A DNA stretch of 64,000 nucleotides. Source: JAENVU01 sp963756815. GTDB lineage: Bacteria > Actinomycetota > Acidimicrobiia > IMCC26256 > JAENVU01. Location: positions 285,657-349,656 of the forward strand of contig CAVWPR010000048.1 in NCBI GenBank assembly GCA_963756815.1, given 5' to 3'. Position numbers and translations under genes: made by a program. The notes under the pieces are model-generated. The model was not told where the DNA came from, did no database searches, and was given only the letters and a program-made list of their open reading frames with translations. Shown here one piece after another: positions 1 through 7,425 of this stretch; within the stretch, counting starts at the first letter, position 1, and every line of letters starts with the position of its first letter.

Positions 1-1
1 G

Positions 2-1792
2 GCCCGCACGGACCCGTCCGCTCGCGGCGAACGCGCCGACGCCGGTTCGGCCTCCGAGGCGGACGGCGAGCGCGCCCCGGCATCGGCCGGCCCGCGCGAG
101 CGTGCACCGCACATCGCCGGCGACCGTCGGGACGAGCGCGCCGGCGCCGACCGTGGCCTGACCACCGAGGACGTCGCGGCCGAGGCCCGCAACGAGGCCG
201 GCCTCGACGAACCCGGCGCAGCCGACGTGGTGAAGCCCCGGATCGGCGACACGCGCCCGGCGCCCGCGCAGGGATCGACGTCGGCGCGCACCGGTGGTGG
301 CCGACCCGACTCCGGCAGCGGCGCGACCGGCGACGGCACGCCCCGGAAGCGCCGCCGTCGGGGCGGACGCGGCCGCAGCCGGAGCGGTGGCACGGGTGGC
401 GGCGGCGGCGGGACGGCCGCGGTGGTCACGAGCACGATCCACGACGACGACGGCTTCGACCTCGACCAGCTCGACGAGGAGACGCTCGAGCGGCGCCGGG
501 GCAAGACCCGCAAGGGTCGGCCGACCGGCCGCTACCAGATGATCGTGCACACGATGACCGACGGCACGATCCAGATGGGCGTGCTCGAGGGCCGCTCGCT
601 GGTGGAGCACTACGTGAGCCGTCCCGAGGACGGGGCCACGTCGATCGACGGCAACATCTACCTCGGCAAGGTGCAGAACGTGCTGCCGGGCATGGAGGCC
701 GCGTTCATCGACATCGGCACGCCGAAGAACGGCGTGATCTACCAGCGCGACGTGCAGTTCGACGCGTCGGAGCTCGAGGACAGCGGCGGCGGCTCGCCGA
801 AGATCGAGACGGTGCTGAAGAACGGCCAGTCGATCCTCGTGCAGGTGACGAAGAACCCGATCGGCGCCAAGGGCGCGCGCCTGACCCAGGACGTCAGCCT
901 CGCCGGGCGCTTCGTCGTCATGGTGCCGAACCAGCCCAAGACCTACGGCATCTCGAAGCGACTGCCCGAGGACGAGCGCAAGCGACTGCGCAAGGTGCTC
1001 GAGGGGATCCGGCCCGAGAACGCCGGGTTGATCGTGCGGACCGCGGCCGAGGGTGCGACCGCCGACGAGCTCGCGCGCGACCTCGCGCGGCTGCAGGACC
1101 AGTGGCGGCAGATCTCGGAGCTCGCCTCGCGGTCGCGACCGGGCACGATGCTCTACCGCGAGCCGCCGCTCGTCGTGCGCGTCATCCGCGAGGAGTTCAC
1201 CAAGGAGTACCGCGCCGTGGTGCTCGACGACCAGGCGATGTACGACGAGGTGAAGTCCTACGTCGACGCGATCGCGCCGGAGCTGTCCGAGCGGATCGAG
1301 CGCTACGACGACCCGACGCTGCCGATCTTCGAGCGCTTCCACGTGCACGAGCAGCTGCACAAGGCGCTCGACCGCAAGGTCTGGCTGCCGTCGGGCGGCT
1401 CGCTCATCATCGAGCGGACCGAGGCCCTCACCGTCGTCGACGTGAACACCGGCAAGAACGTCGGGAGGTCCAACCTCGAGGAGACGGTGTTCCAGAACAA
1501 CCTCGAAGCGGCCGACGAGGTGGCCCGCCAGCTCCGGCTCCGCGACATCGGCGGCATCATCGTGATCGACTTCATCGACATGGAGATCCGCAAGAACCGG
1601 GACGCGGTGGTGAAGGAGCTCCGGGAGGCCCTGGCCCGCGACAAGACCCGGACCCAGGTCTTCGAGATCTCCGAGCTCGGGCTGGTGGAGATGACCCGCA
1701 AGCGGATCTCCGAGGGCCTCGTGGAGGCGTTCTCGGAGACGTGCACGGTGTGCGGTGGCCGCGGGTTCGTGGTCGACGAGGCCATGTTGTAG
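2..1792 (+). CDS. rne: Ribonuclease E/G (5' end outside window)
   Basis: Endoribonuclease of the RNase E/G family, which starts mRNA decay and processes rRNA in the cytoplasm. The frame is open from base 2 with no stop, so the true start lies upstream; 596 residues are visible. The first ~170 are disordered and rich in Ala, Asp, Glu, Gly and Arg, with an Arg/Gly block near positions 345-420. An S1 RNA-binding segment follows (YLGKVQNVLPGMEAAF), then the catalytic core with DVNTGKN and IIVIDFIDME, whose aspartates hold the catalytic metal. CTVCGGRG near the C-terminus matches the Zn-link cysteines. An N-terminal rather than C-terminal disordered extension is usual for actinobacterial RNase E. 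rplU follows after 73 nt. Confidence 0.93.
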   Translation, partial: ARTDPSARGERADAGSASEADGERAPASAGPRERAPHIAGDRRDERAGADRGLTTEDVAAEARNEAGLDEPGAADVVKPRIGDTRPAPAQGSTSARTGGGRPDSGSGATGDGTPRKRRRRGGRGRSRSGGTGGGGGGTAAVVTSTIHDDDGFDLDQLDEETLERRRGKTRKGRPTGRYQMIVHTMTDGTIQMGVLEGRSLVEHYVSRPEDGATSIDGNIYLGKVQNVLPGMEAAFIDIGTPKNGVIYQRDVQFDASELEDSGGGSPKIETVLKNGQSILVQVTKNPIGAKGARLTQDVSLAGRFVVMVPNQPKTYGISKRLPEDERKRLRKVLEGIRPENAGLIVRTAAEGATADELARDLARLQDQWRQISELASRSRPGTMLYREPPLVVRVIREEFTKEYRAVVLDDQAMYDEVKSYVDAIAPELSERIERYDDPTLPIFERFHVHEQLHKALDRKVWLPSGGSLIIERTEALTVVDVNTGKNVGRSNLEETVFQNNLEAADEVARQLRLRDIGGIIVIDFIDMEIRKNRDAVVKELREALARDKTRTQVFEISELGLVEMTRKRISEGLVEAFSETCTVCGGRGFVVDEAML

Positions 1793-1865
1793 GCTCCGCG
1801 GGTTCTCAGGGCCCTGGCTGCGTGTCGGGGTCGACCAGCGGAAAAGCCCGAGGTTTCCACGCGCC

Positions 1866-2174
1866 ATGTACGCAGTGATCGCCACCGGCGGCAAGCAATA
1901 CAAGGTCGAGGCCGGCCAGCAGCTCGACGTCGAGCGGCTCGGCGTCGACGAGGGCGAGGTCGAGCTCCGACCCGTCATGCTCGTCGACGGCGACACCGTG
2001 CTCGCCACGCCGGGACAGCTCGGCGGGGCCACGGTGAAGGCCAAGGTCGTCGGCGCCGCCAAGGGCCCGAAGATCGACGGCTTCACGTACAAGCCGAAGT
2101 CGAACAACCGCAAGCGGTGGGGCCACCGGCAGCACTACACGACGATCGAGATCACGTCGATCACGAAGGGCTGA
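1866..2174 (+). CDS. rplU: 50S ribosomal protein L21
   Basis: Structural protein of the large ribosomal subunit that binds 23S rRNA. It has 102 residues, the usual family length. The N-terminus (YAVIATGGKQYKV) and the C-terminal RRWGHRQ-like basic segment (KRWGHRQHYTT) are diagnostic. The ATG at 1866 starts exactly at the conserved MYAV, so longer in-frame starts upstream are not needed. rpmA follows after 3 nt, the universal L21-L27 pair. Confidence 0.97.
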   Translation: MYAVIATGGKQYKVEAGQQLDVERLGVDEGEVELRPVMLVDGDTVLATPGQLGGATVKAKVVGAAKGPKIDGFTYKPKSNNRKRWGHRQHYTTIEITSITKG

Positions 2175-2177
2175 GCC

Positions 2178-2429
2178 ATGTCGAAGAAGAAGGGCGCCGC
2201 CTCCTCCCGCAACGGTCGTGACTCGGCGGCCCAGCGGCTCGGGGTCAAGGTCTACAGCGGGACCGAGGTCACCGCGGGCACGATCATCGTGCGCCAGCGC
2301 GGGACCCGCTTCCACCCGGGCGAGAACGTCGGCCGGGGTGGCGACGACACGCTGTTCGCCACCGCCGACGGCGTGGTGAAGTTCGGCCACCGGCGCGGCC
2401 GCAAGCTCGTCGACATCGTCCCCGGCTAG
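2178..2429 (+). CDS. rpmA: 50S ribosomal protein L27
   Basis: Large-subunit protein whose N-terminal tail reaches towards the peptidyl-transferase centre. It has 83 residues. The family features are all visible: a short Lys-rich start (MSKKKGAASSRNGRDS), the RLGVKVY segment, IIVRQRGTRFHPG and the VKFGHRRGRK tail. It starts 3 nt after rplU and is surely co-transcribed with it. A 149-nt gap then leads to obg, with no other gene in it. Confidence 0.97.
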   Translation: MSKKKGAASSRNGRDSAAQRLGVKVYSGTEVTAGTIIVRQRGTRFHPGENVGRGGDDTLFATADGVVKFGHRRGRKLVDIVPG

Positions 2430-2578
2430 CTGGTCTCGCCCTCGCCCAGCGCGGTGAGGCGGAGCGCCGAGGTCGCGCCCGCGGCACGCCCGAGCCGGAG
2501 CGCAGCGGAGGCGAGCAGCTCCGGAGCATCCCGAACCACTCGAGCTCGGGACATCGGAGCGGAGGAGCCGACAAGCCC

Positions 2579-3811
2579 GTGAACTTCGTCGACGAGGCGC
2601 AGCTGAACGTCCGGGGTGGCGACGGCGGCGCGGGCTGCATGTCGTTCCGCAAGGAGTCGCACACGCCCAAGGGCGGACCCGACGGCGGTGACGGCGGCTC
2701 GGGCGGCGACGTCTGGCTCCAGGCCGATCGCAACGTCGCGTCGCTGCTGGCGTTCCGGGACCATCCGCACCGGAGGGCCGATTCCGGGACCCACGGTCAG
2801 GGCAAGCAGAAGCACGGCGCGAGCGGCAACGATCTCGTGGTCTACGTGCCCGAGGGGACCACGGTCCGCCACTTCGACACCGGTGAGGTCCTCGCCGATC
2901 TCGTGACCCACGGCGATCGCTGGCTGGCCGCCCGGGGTGGTCGCGGCGGCCGCGGCAACCTGCGGTTCCTCAGCAACGCCCGGCGCGCCCCGAGCTTCGC
3001 CGAGCAGGGCGAGTACGGCGAGGAGCGCTGGCTGCGCCTCGAGCTGCGCCTCATGGCCGACGCCGCGCTCATCGGCTTCCCGAACGCGGGCAAGTCCACG
3101 TTCATCGCCGCGGTGAGTGCGGCCAAGCCGAAGATCGCCAACTACCCGTTCACGACGCTGGTGCCGAACCTGGGAGTGGTGCGGTTCCAGGACCACGAGT
3201 TCGTGCTCGCCGACATCCCGGGACTCATCGAGGGCGCGGCCGAGGGTCGCGGTCTCGGCCACCGCTTCCTGCGTCACGTCGAGCGCACCCGTGTCCTCGT
3301 GGTCCTCCTCGACCTCGCGCCGATGGACGGCCGCCCGCCCGAGGAGCAGGAGCGCGTGCTGCTCGACGAGCTCGGGCGCTACCAGCCCGAGCTGTTGACC
3401 CGTCCCCGTCTGGTGATCGGGACCAAGGCCGACGTCGCGCAGTTCGACTTCGACGGCCCGAAGGTGTCGGCGGTGACCCACCAGGGGCTCGATCCCGTCG
3501 TCGGGCGGATCGGTCAGCTCGTGGACGAGGCTCGTGCCGACGAGCCCGTGCCCGAGAGCTACGTGGTGCACCGACCGGTGGAGGAGGGGTTCGCGGTCGA
3601 GCGCGACCCCGACGGCGCCTTCCGGCTCCGGGGCCGCGCCGCCGAGCGGGTGGTGGCGATGGCCGACCTCACGAATGCCGAGGCGATCGAGTACGTCCAC
3701 GTCCGCTTCCGGAAGATGGGCGTGGAAAAGGCGCTGGCCCGGGCCGGCGCGCGCGAGGGTGACGTCGTGCGGGTCGGTGGGATGGAGTTCGAATACGTCG
3801 AGGCGATGTGA
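2579..3811 (+). CDS. obg: Obg family GTPase
   Basis: Essential P-loop GTPase acting in 50S ribosome assembly and stress signalling. It has 410 residues. The N-terminal glycine-rich Obg fold spans ~1-158. The G domain follows with G1 GFPNAGKST (166-174), G2 FTTLVPNLG, G3 DIPGLIEGA (212-220) and G4 TKAD. The C-terminal OCT domain (~330-410) is the extra domain found in many Gram-positive Obg proteins. The GTG start at 2579 has a GGAGGAG Shine-Dalgarno sequence ~11 nt upstream and begins at the conserved NFVDEA. The rpmA-obg-proB order is conserved. Confidence 0.96.
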   Translation: MNFVDEAQLNVRGGDGGAGCMSFRKESHTPKGGPDGGDGGSGGDVWLQADRNVASLLAFRDHPHRRADSGTHGQGKQKHGASGNDLVVYVPEGTTVRHFDTGEVLADLVTHGDRWLAARGGRGGRGNLRFLSNARRAPSFAEQGEYGEERWLRLELRLMADAALIGFPNAGKSTFIAAVSAAKPKIANYPFTTLVPNLGVVRFQDHEFVLADIPGLIEGAAEGRGLGHRFLRHVERTRVLVVLLDLAPMDGRPPEEQERVLLDELGRYQPELLTRPRLVIGTKADVAQFDFDGPKVSAVTHQGLDPVVGRIGQLVDEARADEPVPESYVVHRPVEEGFAVERDPDGAFRLRGRAAERVVAMADLTNAEAIEYVHVRFRKMGVEKALARAGAREGDVVRVGGMEFEYVEAM

Positions 3812-3830
3812 TGCGCACGGAGGTGGAGTG

Positions 3831-4919
3831 ATGCGCGCCGTGGTGAAGATCGGCACGTCGTCGATCACGAACGCGCTGGGCGAGCTCGACGACGACGCCC
3901 TCGCCAAGCTGTGCGAGGAGCTCGTCGACGCCCGCGCCGGCGGGTCACTCGGTCACGCTTGGTGTGCTCGGGTGCGATCGCGGCGGGGATGCCGGCGCTC
4001 GGGATCACCCGGCGTCCGACCGACATCGGCACCCTCCAGGCGATCGCCGCCGTCGGGCAACCGCTGCCTGATGGAGCGGATCAGCGCGATGCTCGCCCGG
4101 CACGACGTCGTCGCCGGTCAGGTGCTGCTCACGCCGTACGACTTCCTGCACCGCTCGCAGTACGTGCACGCGCGCGAGACCTTCACCCGACTGCTCGATC
4201 TCGGCGTGGTCCCGGTGGTCAACGAGAACGACACCGTGGCCGACGACGAGATCCGGTTCGGTGACAACGACCGCATCGCCGCGCTCGTGGCGAACCTGAT
4301 CCGCGCCGACGTGCTCGTGATGCTCACCGACACCGCCGGCCTCTTCACCGCCGACCCGCGCCTCGACGGTGGGGCGTCGCTCATCGAGCAGATCGCCGCG
4401 GTCGACGAGGCGCTCGATGCCGCAGTCGGCGGCGCGGGGTCGGCGCGCGGGAGCGGCGGGATGGCGACGAAGCTCGCCGCGGCGCGCATCGCCGCGTGGT
4501 CGGGCGTGCGTGCGGTGATCGCCGCCGCCGGCGCGCCCGGCGTGATCACCGACGCCATCGCCGGGCGGGGGGTGGGTACGGAGGTCGCCGCCCGCCCCGA
4601 GCGCCTGACGAGCCGCAAGCTGTGGATCGCATTCGCGGTGGGTGCCGCCGGACGGGTCGTCGTCGACGACGGCGCGCGGCGCGCGCTCGTCTCGGACGGC
4701 CGGTCGTTGCTCGCGGCGGGTGTGCGCGGCGTCGAGGGTGCGTTCGAACCCGAGAGCGCGATCGAGGTCGTCGACGAGCAGGGGCAGGTGTTCGCGAAGG
4801 GTCTCGTCACGATGGACGCAGCCGCAGTTCGGGCCGCGGCGGGCCGCCGGACCGCGGATCTGCCTCCTGGCACTCCCACCGAGGTCATCCATCGCGACGA
4901 CCTCGTCGTGCTGGCCTGA
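3831..4919 (+). CDS. proB: Glutamate 5-kinase, disrupted by three single-base insertions
   Basis: Phosphorylates L-glutamate to glutamyl 5-phosphate, the first step of proline synthesis. The start VVKIGTSSIT, the NENDTVADDEIRFGDND motif, the LTDTAGLF segment and a C-terminal PUA domain (RGVEGAFEPES region) are all present. Between about 3938 and 4069 the conserved protein is spread over three frames: AGHSVTL in one, LVCSGAIAAGMPALG in another, then a return to the first at LMERI. This needs one extra base near 3940, one near 3960 and one near 4067. The insertions sum to three, so the frame as written stays open but its middle is nonsense. Sequencing error is likely because the rest is well conserved. 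proA follows separately. Confidence 0.9.
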   Translation: MRAVVKIGTSSITNALGELDDDALAKLCEELVDARAGGSLGHAWCARVRSRRGCRRSGSPGVRPTSAPSRRSPPSGNRCLMERISAMLARHDVVAGQVLLTPYDFLHRSQYVHARETFTRLLDLGVVPVVNENDTVADDEIRFGDNDRIAALVANLIRADVLVMLTDTAGLFTADPRLDGGASLIEQIAAVDEALDAAVGGAGSARGSGGMATKLAAARIAAWSGVRAVIAAAGAPGVITDAIAGRGVGTEVAARPERLTSRKLWIAFAVGAAGRVVVDDGARRALVSDGRSLLAAGVRGVEGAFEPESAIEVVDEQGQVFAKGLVTMDAAAVRAAAGRRTADLPPGTPTEVIHRDDLVVLA

Positions 4920-4978
4920 CGGCGCAGCGTGACGCCCGGGAAGAAAGCCGGCGATGTGCTTGCGTCAGGCGTGTGTCT

Positions 4979-4995
4979 CGGGTCACACTGACCCG
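4979..4995. repeat. Short perfect palindrome CGGGTCA-CAC-TGACCCG
   Basis: Seven-base arms around a 3-nt centre, 60 nt after the proB stop. It could be a protein-binding site or a small RNA hairpin. No partner site was seen nearby, so its role is unknown. Confidence 0.4.
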
Positions 4996-5058
4996 GTTGC
5001 TCGCCTGCCGGAACGGGGGGAGGGCCCGAGCACAGCGCCCGGGCCCACGGCAGACGGG

Positions 5059-5094
5059 GAGTGGGGGGCCGCAGCGAGCTGCGGCCCCCCACTC
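5059..5094 (+). terminator. Strong hairpin, probable terminator after proB
   Basis: A perfect 16-bp stem (GAGTGGGGGGCCGCAG and its complement) closes on a 4-nt loop CGAG and is followed by ATTCTTT, a weak T-rich tail. It sits 140 nt after proB and before the proA promoter, where a transcription terminator would be expected. The short T run makes intrinsic termination likely but not certain. Confidence 0.7.
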
Positions 5095-5255
5095 ATTCTT
5101 TCCCGCATCGCTCCCGCTCTCGCGACTGCGTCGCAGGCCGCTCGGGCCCCGCTCGGACCGTGCGGGCCTCCTGACCGACGGTGAGGTCCTCGCTTCCGTC
5201 GGGCACGTGCCGCGCAGGGGCGGCAATCTCATCCGAGGGATTGCAGGGGTTCTCG

Positions 5256-5261
5256 TATGCT
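5256..5261 (+). promoter_or_regulatory. -10 hexamer TATGCT of proA (leaderless type)
   Basis: TATGCT ends 7 nt before the ATG at 5269, the spacing expected when transcription starts at the start codon itself. The hexamer overlaps an upstream in-frame ATG at 5257, which argues that 5269 is the real start. Confidence 0.45.
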
Positions 5262-5268
5262 CCGGCGC

Positions 5269-6519
5269 ATGTCGGACGCGGTGCTCGAGCTCGGGAAGCG
5301 CGCGCGTCGCGCGTCCCGTGTGCTCGCGACTGTGGGCACCGAGGCGAAGAACGCCGGTCTGCACGCCGCCGCTGACCTGCTCATCGAGCAGACGGCCGAC
5401 ATCCTCACGGCCAACGCCGCCGATCTCGACGCCGCCGCCGCCGGTGGGATGGAGACCGGGCCGCTCGACCGCCTCCGCCTGACCGAGGCGCGCATCGACG
5501 CGATGGCCGCCGGTCTCCGCCAGGTCGCGGCCCTGGCCGATCCCGTCGGCGAGATCGTCGGCGGGTGGGTGCGCCCGAACGGGCTGGAGATCTCCCAGGT
5601 CCGGGTCCCGCTCGGCGTCATCGCGATCATCTACGAGAACCGGCCCAACGTGACGTCGGACGCTGCGGGTCTGTGCGTCAAGGCCGGCAATGCCGCGCTC
5701 CTGCGCGGCAGCGGCTCCGCCCTGCGCTCCAACGTCGCCATCGCCGCCGCCCTGCGCGCGGGCTTCGCCAAGGCCGGGCTGCCCGAGGACGCGCTCGTCC
5801 TCGTGGACGACCCGTCGCACGACGCCGCGGTCGAGGTGATGCAGCTCACGGACCATGTCGACTGCCTCATTCCGCGTGGCGGGCACGCGCTCATCGAGAG
5901 CATCCGCGAGCACGCGACCGTGCCGGTCATCATCGACGGTGACGGCAACTGCCAGATCTACGTCGATGCCGCGGCCGACCAGGCGCAGGCGCTCGACATC
6001 GTGGTGAACGCGAAGACGCAGCGGCCGGGGGTGTGCAACGCGGCGGAGACGCTGCTGGTGCACACCGCGATCGCCGACGAGTTCCTGCCGCGCGTCGCGG
6101 CGGCGCTGCGCGAGGAGGGCGTCGAGCTCGTGGGCGACGACGGCGCCCGGGCGATCGTCCCGAACATGGGTGCGGCCACCGACGCCGACTTCGCGGCCGA
6201 GTTCCTCGCGCTCAAGATGAGCGTGGGTGTGGTGCCGTCGCTCGACGCCGCGATCGACCATGTGAACCGGTTCGGCTCGGGTCATTCCGAGGCGATCCTG
6301 ACGCGTGACCTCGAGGCGGCCCGCCGGTTCACGCACGAGGTCGACGCGGCCGCGGTGATCGTGAACGCATCGACGCGGTTCACCGACGGCGAGGAGTTCG
6401 GGTTCGGCGCCGAGATCGGGATCTCGACGCAGAAGCTCCACGCACGCGGGCCGATGGGTCTGCAACAGCTGACGACCGCGAAGTACGTGGTCTGGGGAGA
6501 AGGACAGGTGAGGGGATAG
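5269..6519 (+). CDS. proA: Gamma-glutamyl phosphate reductase
   Basis: NADPH-dependent reduction of glutamyl 5-phosphate to the semialdehyde, the second step of proline synthesis. It has 416 residues, the usual length. The aldehyde-dehydrogenase fold is clear: IYENRPNVTSDAAG, LLRGSGSAL, the nucleophile in QRPGVCNAAETLL (Cys near residue 256) and the C-terminal GEEFGFGAEIGISTQKLHARGP. The start at 5269 gives the family N-terminus (SDAVLELGKRAR) and suits a leaderless promoter; the ATG at 5257 would add four residues and has a GGGG ribosome site, so it cannot be excluded. Its TAG stop overlaps the GTG start of the next gene by one base. Confidence 0.95.
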   Translation: MSDAVLELGKRARRASRVLATVGTEAKNAGLHAAADLLIEQTADILTANAADLDAAAAGGMETGPLDRLRLTEARIDAMAAGLRQVAALADPVGEIVGGWVRPNGLEISQVRVPLGVIAIIYENRPNVTSDAAGLCVKAGNAALLRGSGSALRSNVAIAAALRAGFAKAGLPEDALVLVDDPSHDAAVEVMQLTDHVDCLIPRGGHALIESIREHATVPVIIDGDGNCQIYVDAAADQAQALDIVVNAKTQRPGVCNAAETLLVHTAIADEFLPRVAAALREEGVELVGDDGARAIVPNMGAATDADFAAEFLALKMSVGVVPSLDAAIDHVNRFGSGHSEAILTRDLEAARRFTHEVDAAAVIVNASTRFTDGEEFGFGAEIGISTQKLHARGPMGLQQLTTAKYVVWGEGQVRG

Positions 6520-7412
6520 TGGCAGAGCGTTTCGCTTCGGTCGACGAGGTGGTCGACCGCCTCCGCACTGCGGACTATCTCGCGGACACCGGCATCGCCG
6601 GCGTCGTCTACCTCGCCGATCGGCTCGAGAAGCCGGTGCTCGTGGAGGGCCCCGCGGGCGTCGGCAAGACCGAGCTCGCGAAGGCCATCGCCGAGATCAC
6701 CGGCAGCCGGCTGATCCGGCTCCAGTGCTACGAGGGCCTCGACGAGTCCAAGGCCCTGTACGAGTGGAACTACAAGAAGCAGCTCCTGCGGATCCAGGCC
6801 GATCGCGAGCACGAGAACGACTGGGCGACGGTCGAGTCCGACATCTTCTCGGAGTCCTTCCTGCTGACGCGTCCGCTGCTCGAGGCCATCCGGGCCGACG
6901 AGTCGGTGGTGCTGCTGATCGACGAGGTCGATCGCGTGGAGATCGAGACCGAGGCCCTGCTGCTCGAGGTGCTCTCGGACTTCCAGGTCTCGATCCCCGA
7001 GCTCGGCACCATCGTGGGGAAGCAGCGTCCCATCGTGCTGCTGACGTCGAACAACACGCGTGAGCTGTCGGAGGCCCTGAAACGTCGTTGCCTGTACCTG
7101 CACATCGACTATCCCGAGCTCGAGCGCGAGAAGGAGATCGTCCGGGTCCGCGTGCCCGAGATCGACGAGGACCTGGCCGAGCAGATCGCTCAGGTCGTGC
7201 GCTCGATCCGCGGGCTCGACGTCAAGAAGGCGCCGTCGATCTCCGAGACGATCGACTGGGCGCGCACCCTTCTCTATCTCGGGCACGGAGCGATCGACCC
7301 GCAGGTGATCGGCGAGACGCTGCACGTGCTGCTGAAGTACCAGACCGACATCGCGAAGGCGCGCAAGGAGCTCGTCGACACCACTTCCCCGACCGGTCGT
7401 TCCTCGGCGTGA
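6519..7412 (+). CDS. MoxR-family AAA+ ATPase (CoxD-like)
   Basis: AAA+ ATPase of the MoxR group, thought to work as a chaperone or metal-insertion helper together with VWA-domain partners. It has 297 residues. Walker A is GPAGVGKT (44-51), Walker B VVLLIDEVDR (~128-137), and the sensor region LLTSNNTRELSEALKRRCLY is standard. The GTG start overlaps the proA stop by one base, so it is translated in the same operon. The next gene is a VWA protein, which makes the classic MoxR-VWA (CoxD-CoxE-like) pair. No molybdenum CO dehydrogenase genes are in the window, so the client is unknown. Confidence 0.88.
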   Translation: MAERFASVDEVVDRLRTADYLADTGIAGVVYLADRLEKPVLVEGPAGVGKTELAKAIAEITGSRLIRLQCYEGLDESKALYEWNYKKQLLRIQADREHENDWATVESDIFSESFLLTRPLLEAIRADESVVLLIDEVDRVEIETEALLLEVLSDFQVSIPELGTIVGKQRPIVLLTSNNTRELSEALKRRCLYLHIDYPELEREKEIVRVRVPEIDEDLAEQIAQVVRSIRGLDVKKAPSISETIDWARTLLYLGHGAIDPQVIGETLHVLLKYQTDIAKARKELVDTTSPTGRSSA

Positions 7413-7425
7413 GAACGGGGATGGC

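Larger units (their letters stand above)
4920..5268. other. Intergenic region proB-proA
   Basis: This 349-nt stretch separates proB from proA. I find no credible protein here; open frames lack ribosome sites and family signatures. It holds a short perfect palindrome (4979-4995), a strong GC hairpin (5059-5094) and, at its right end, the TATGCT promoter hexamer of proA. Confidence 0.6.

Noticed and set aside
2426..3907. Minus-strand frame of ~490 codons opposite obg
   Set aside because: Shadow of obg in GC-rich DNA; no motif and no ribosome site.
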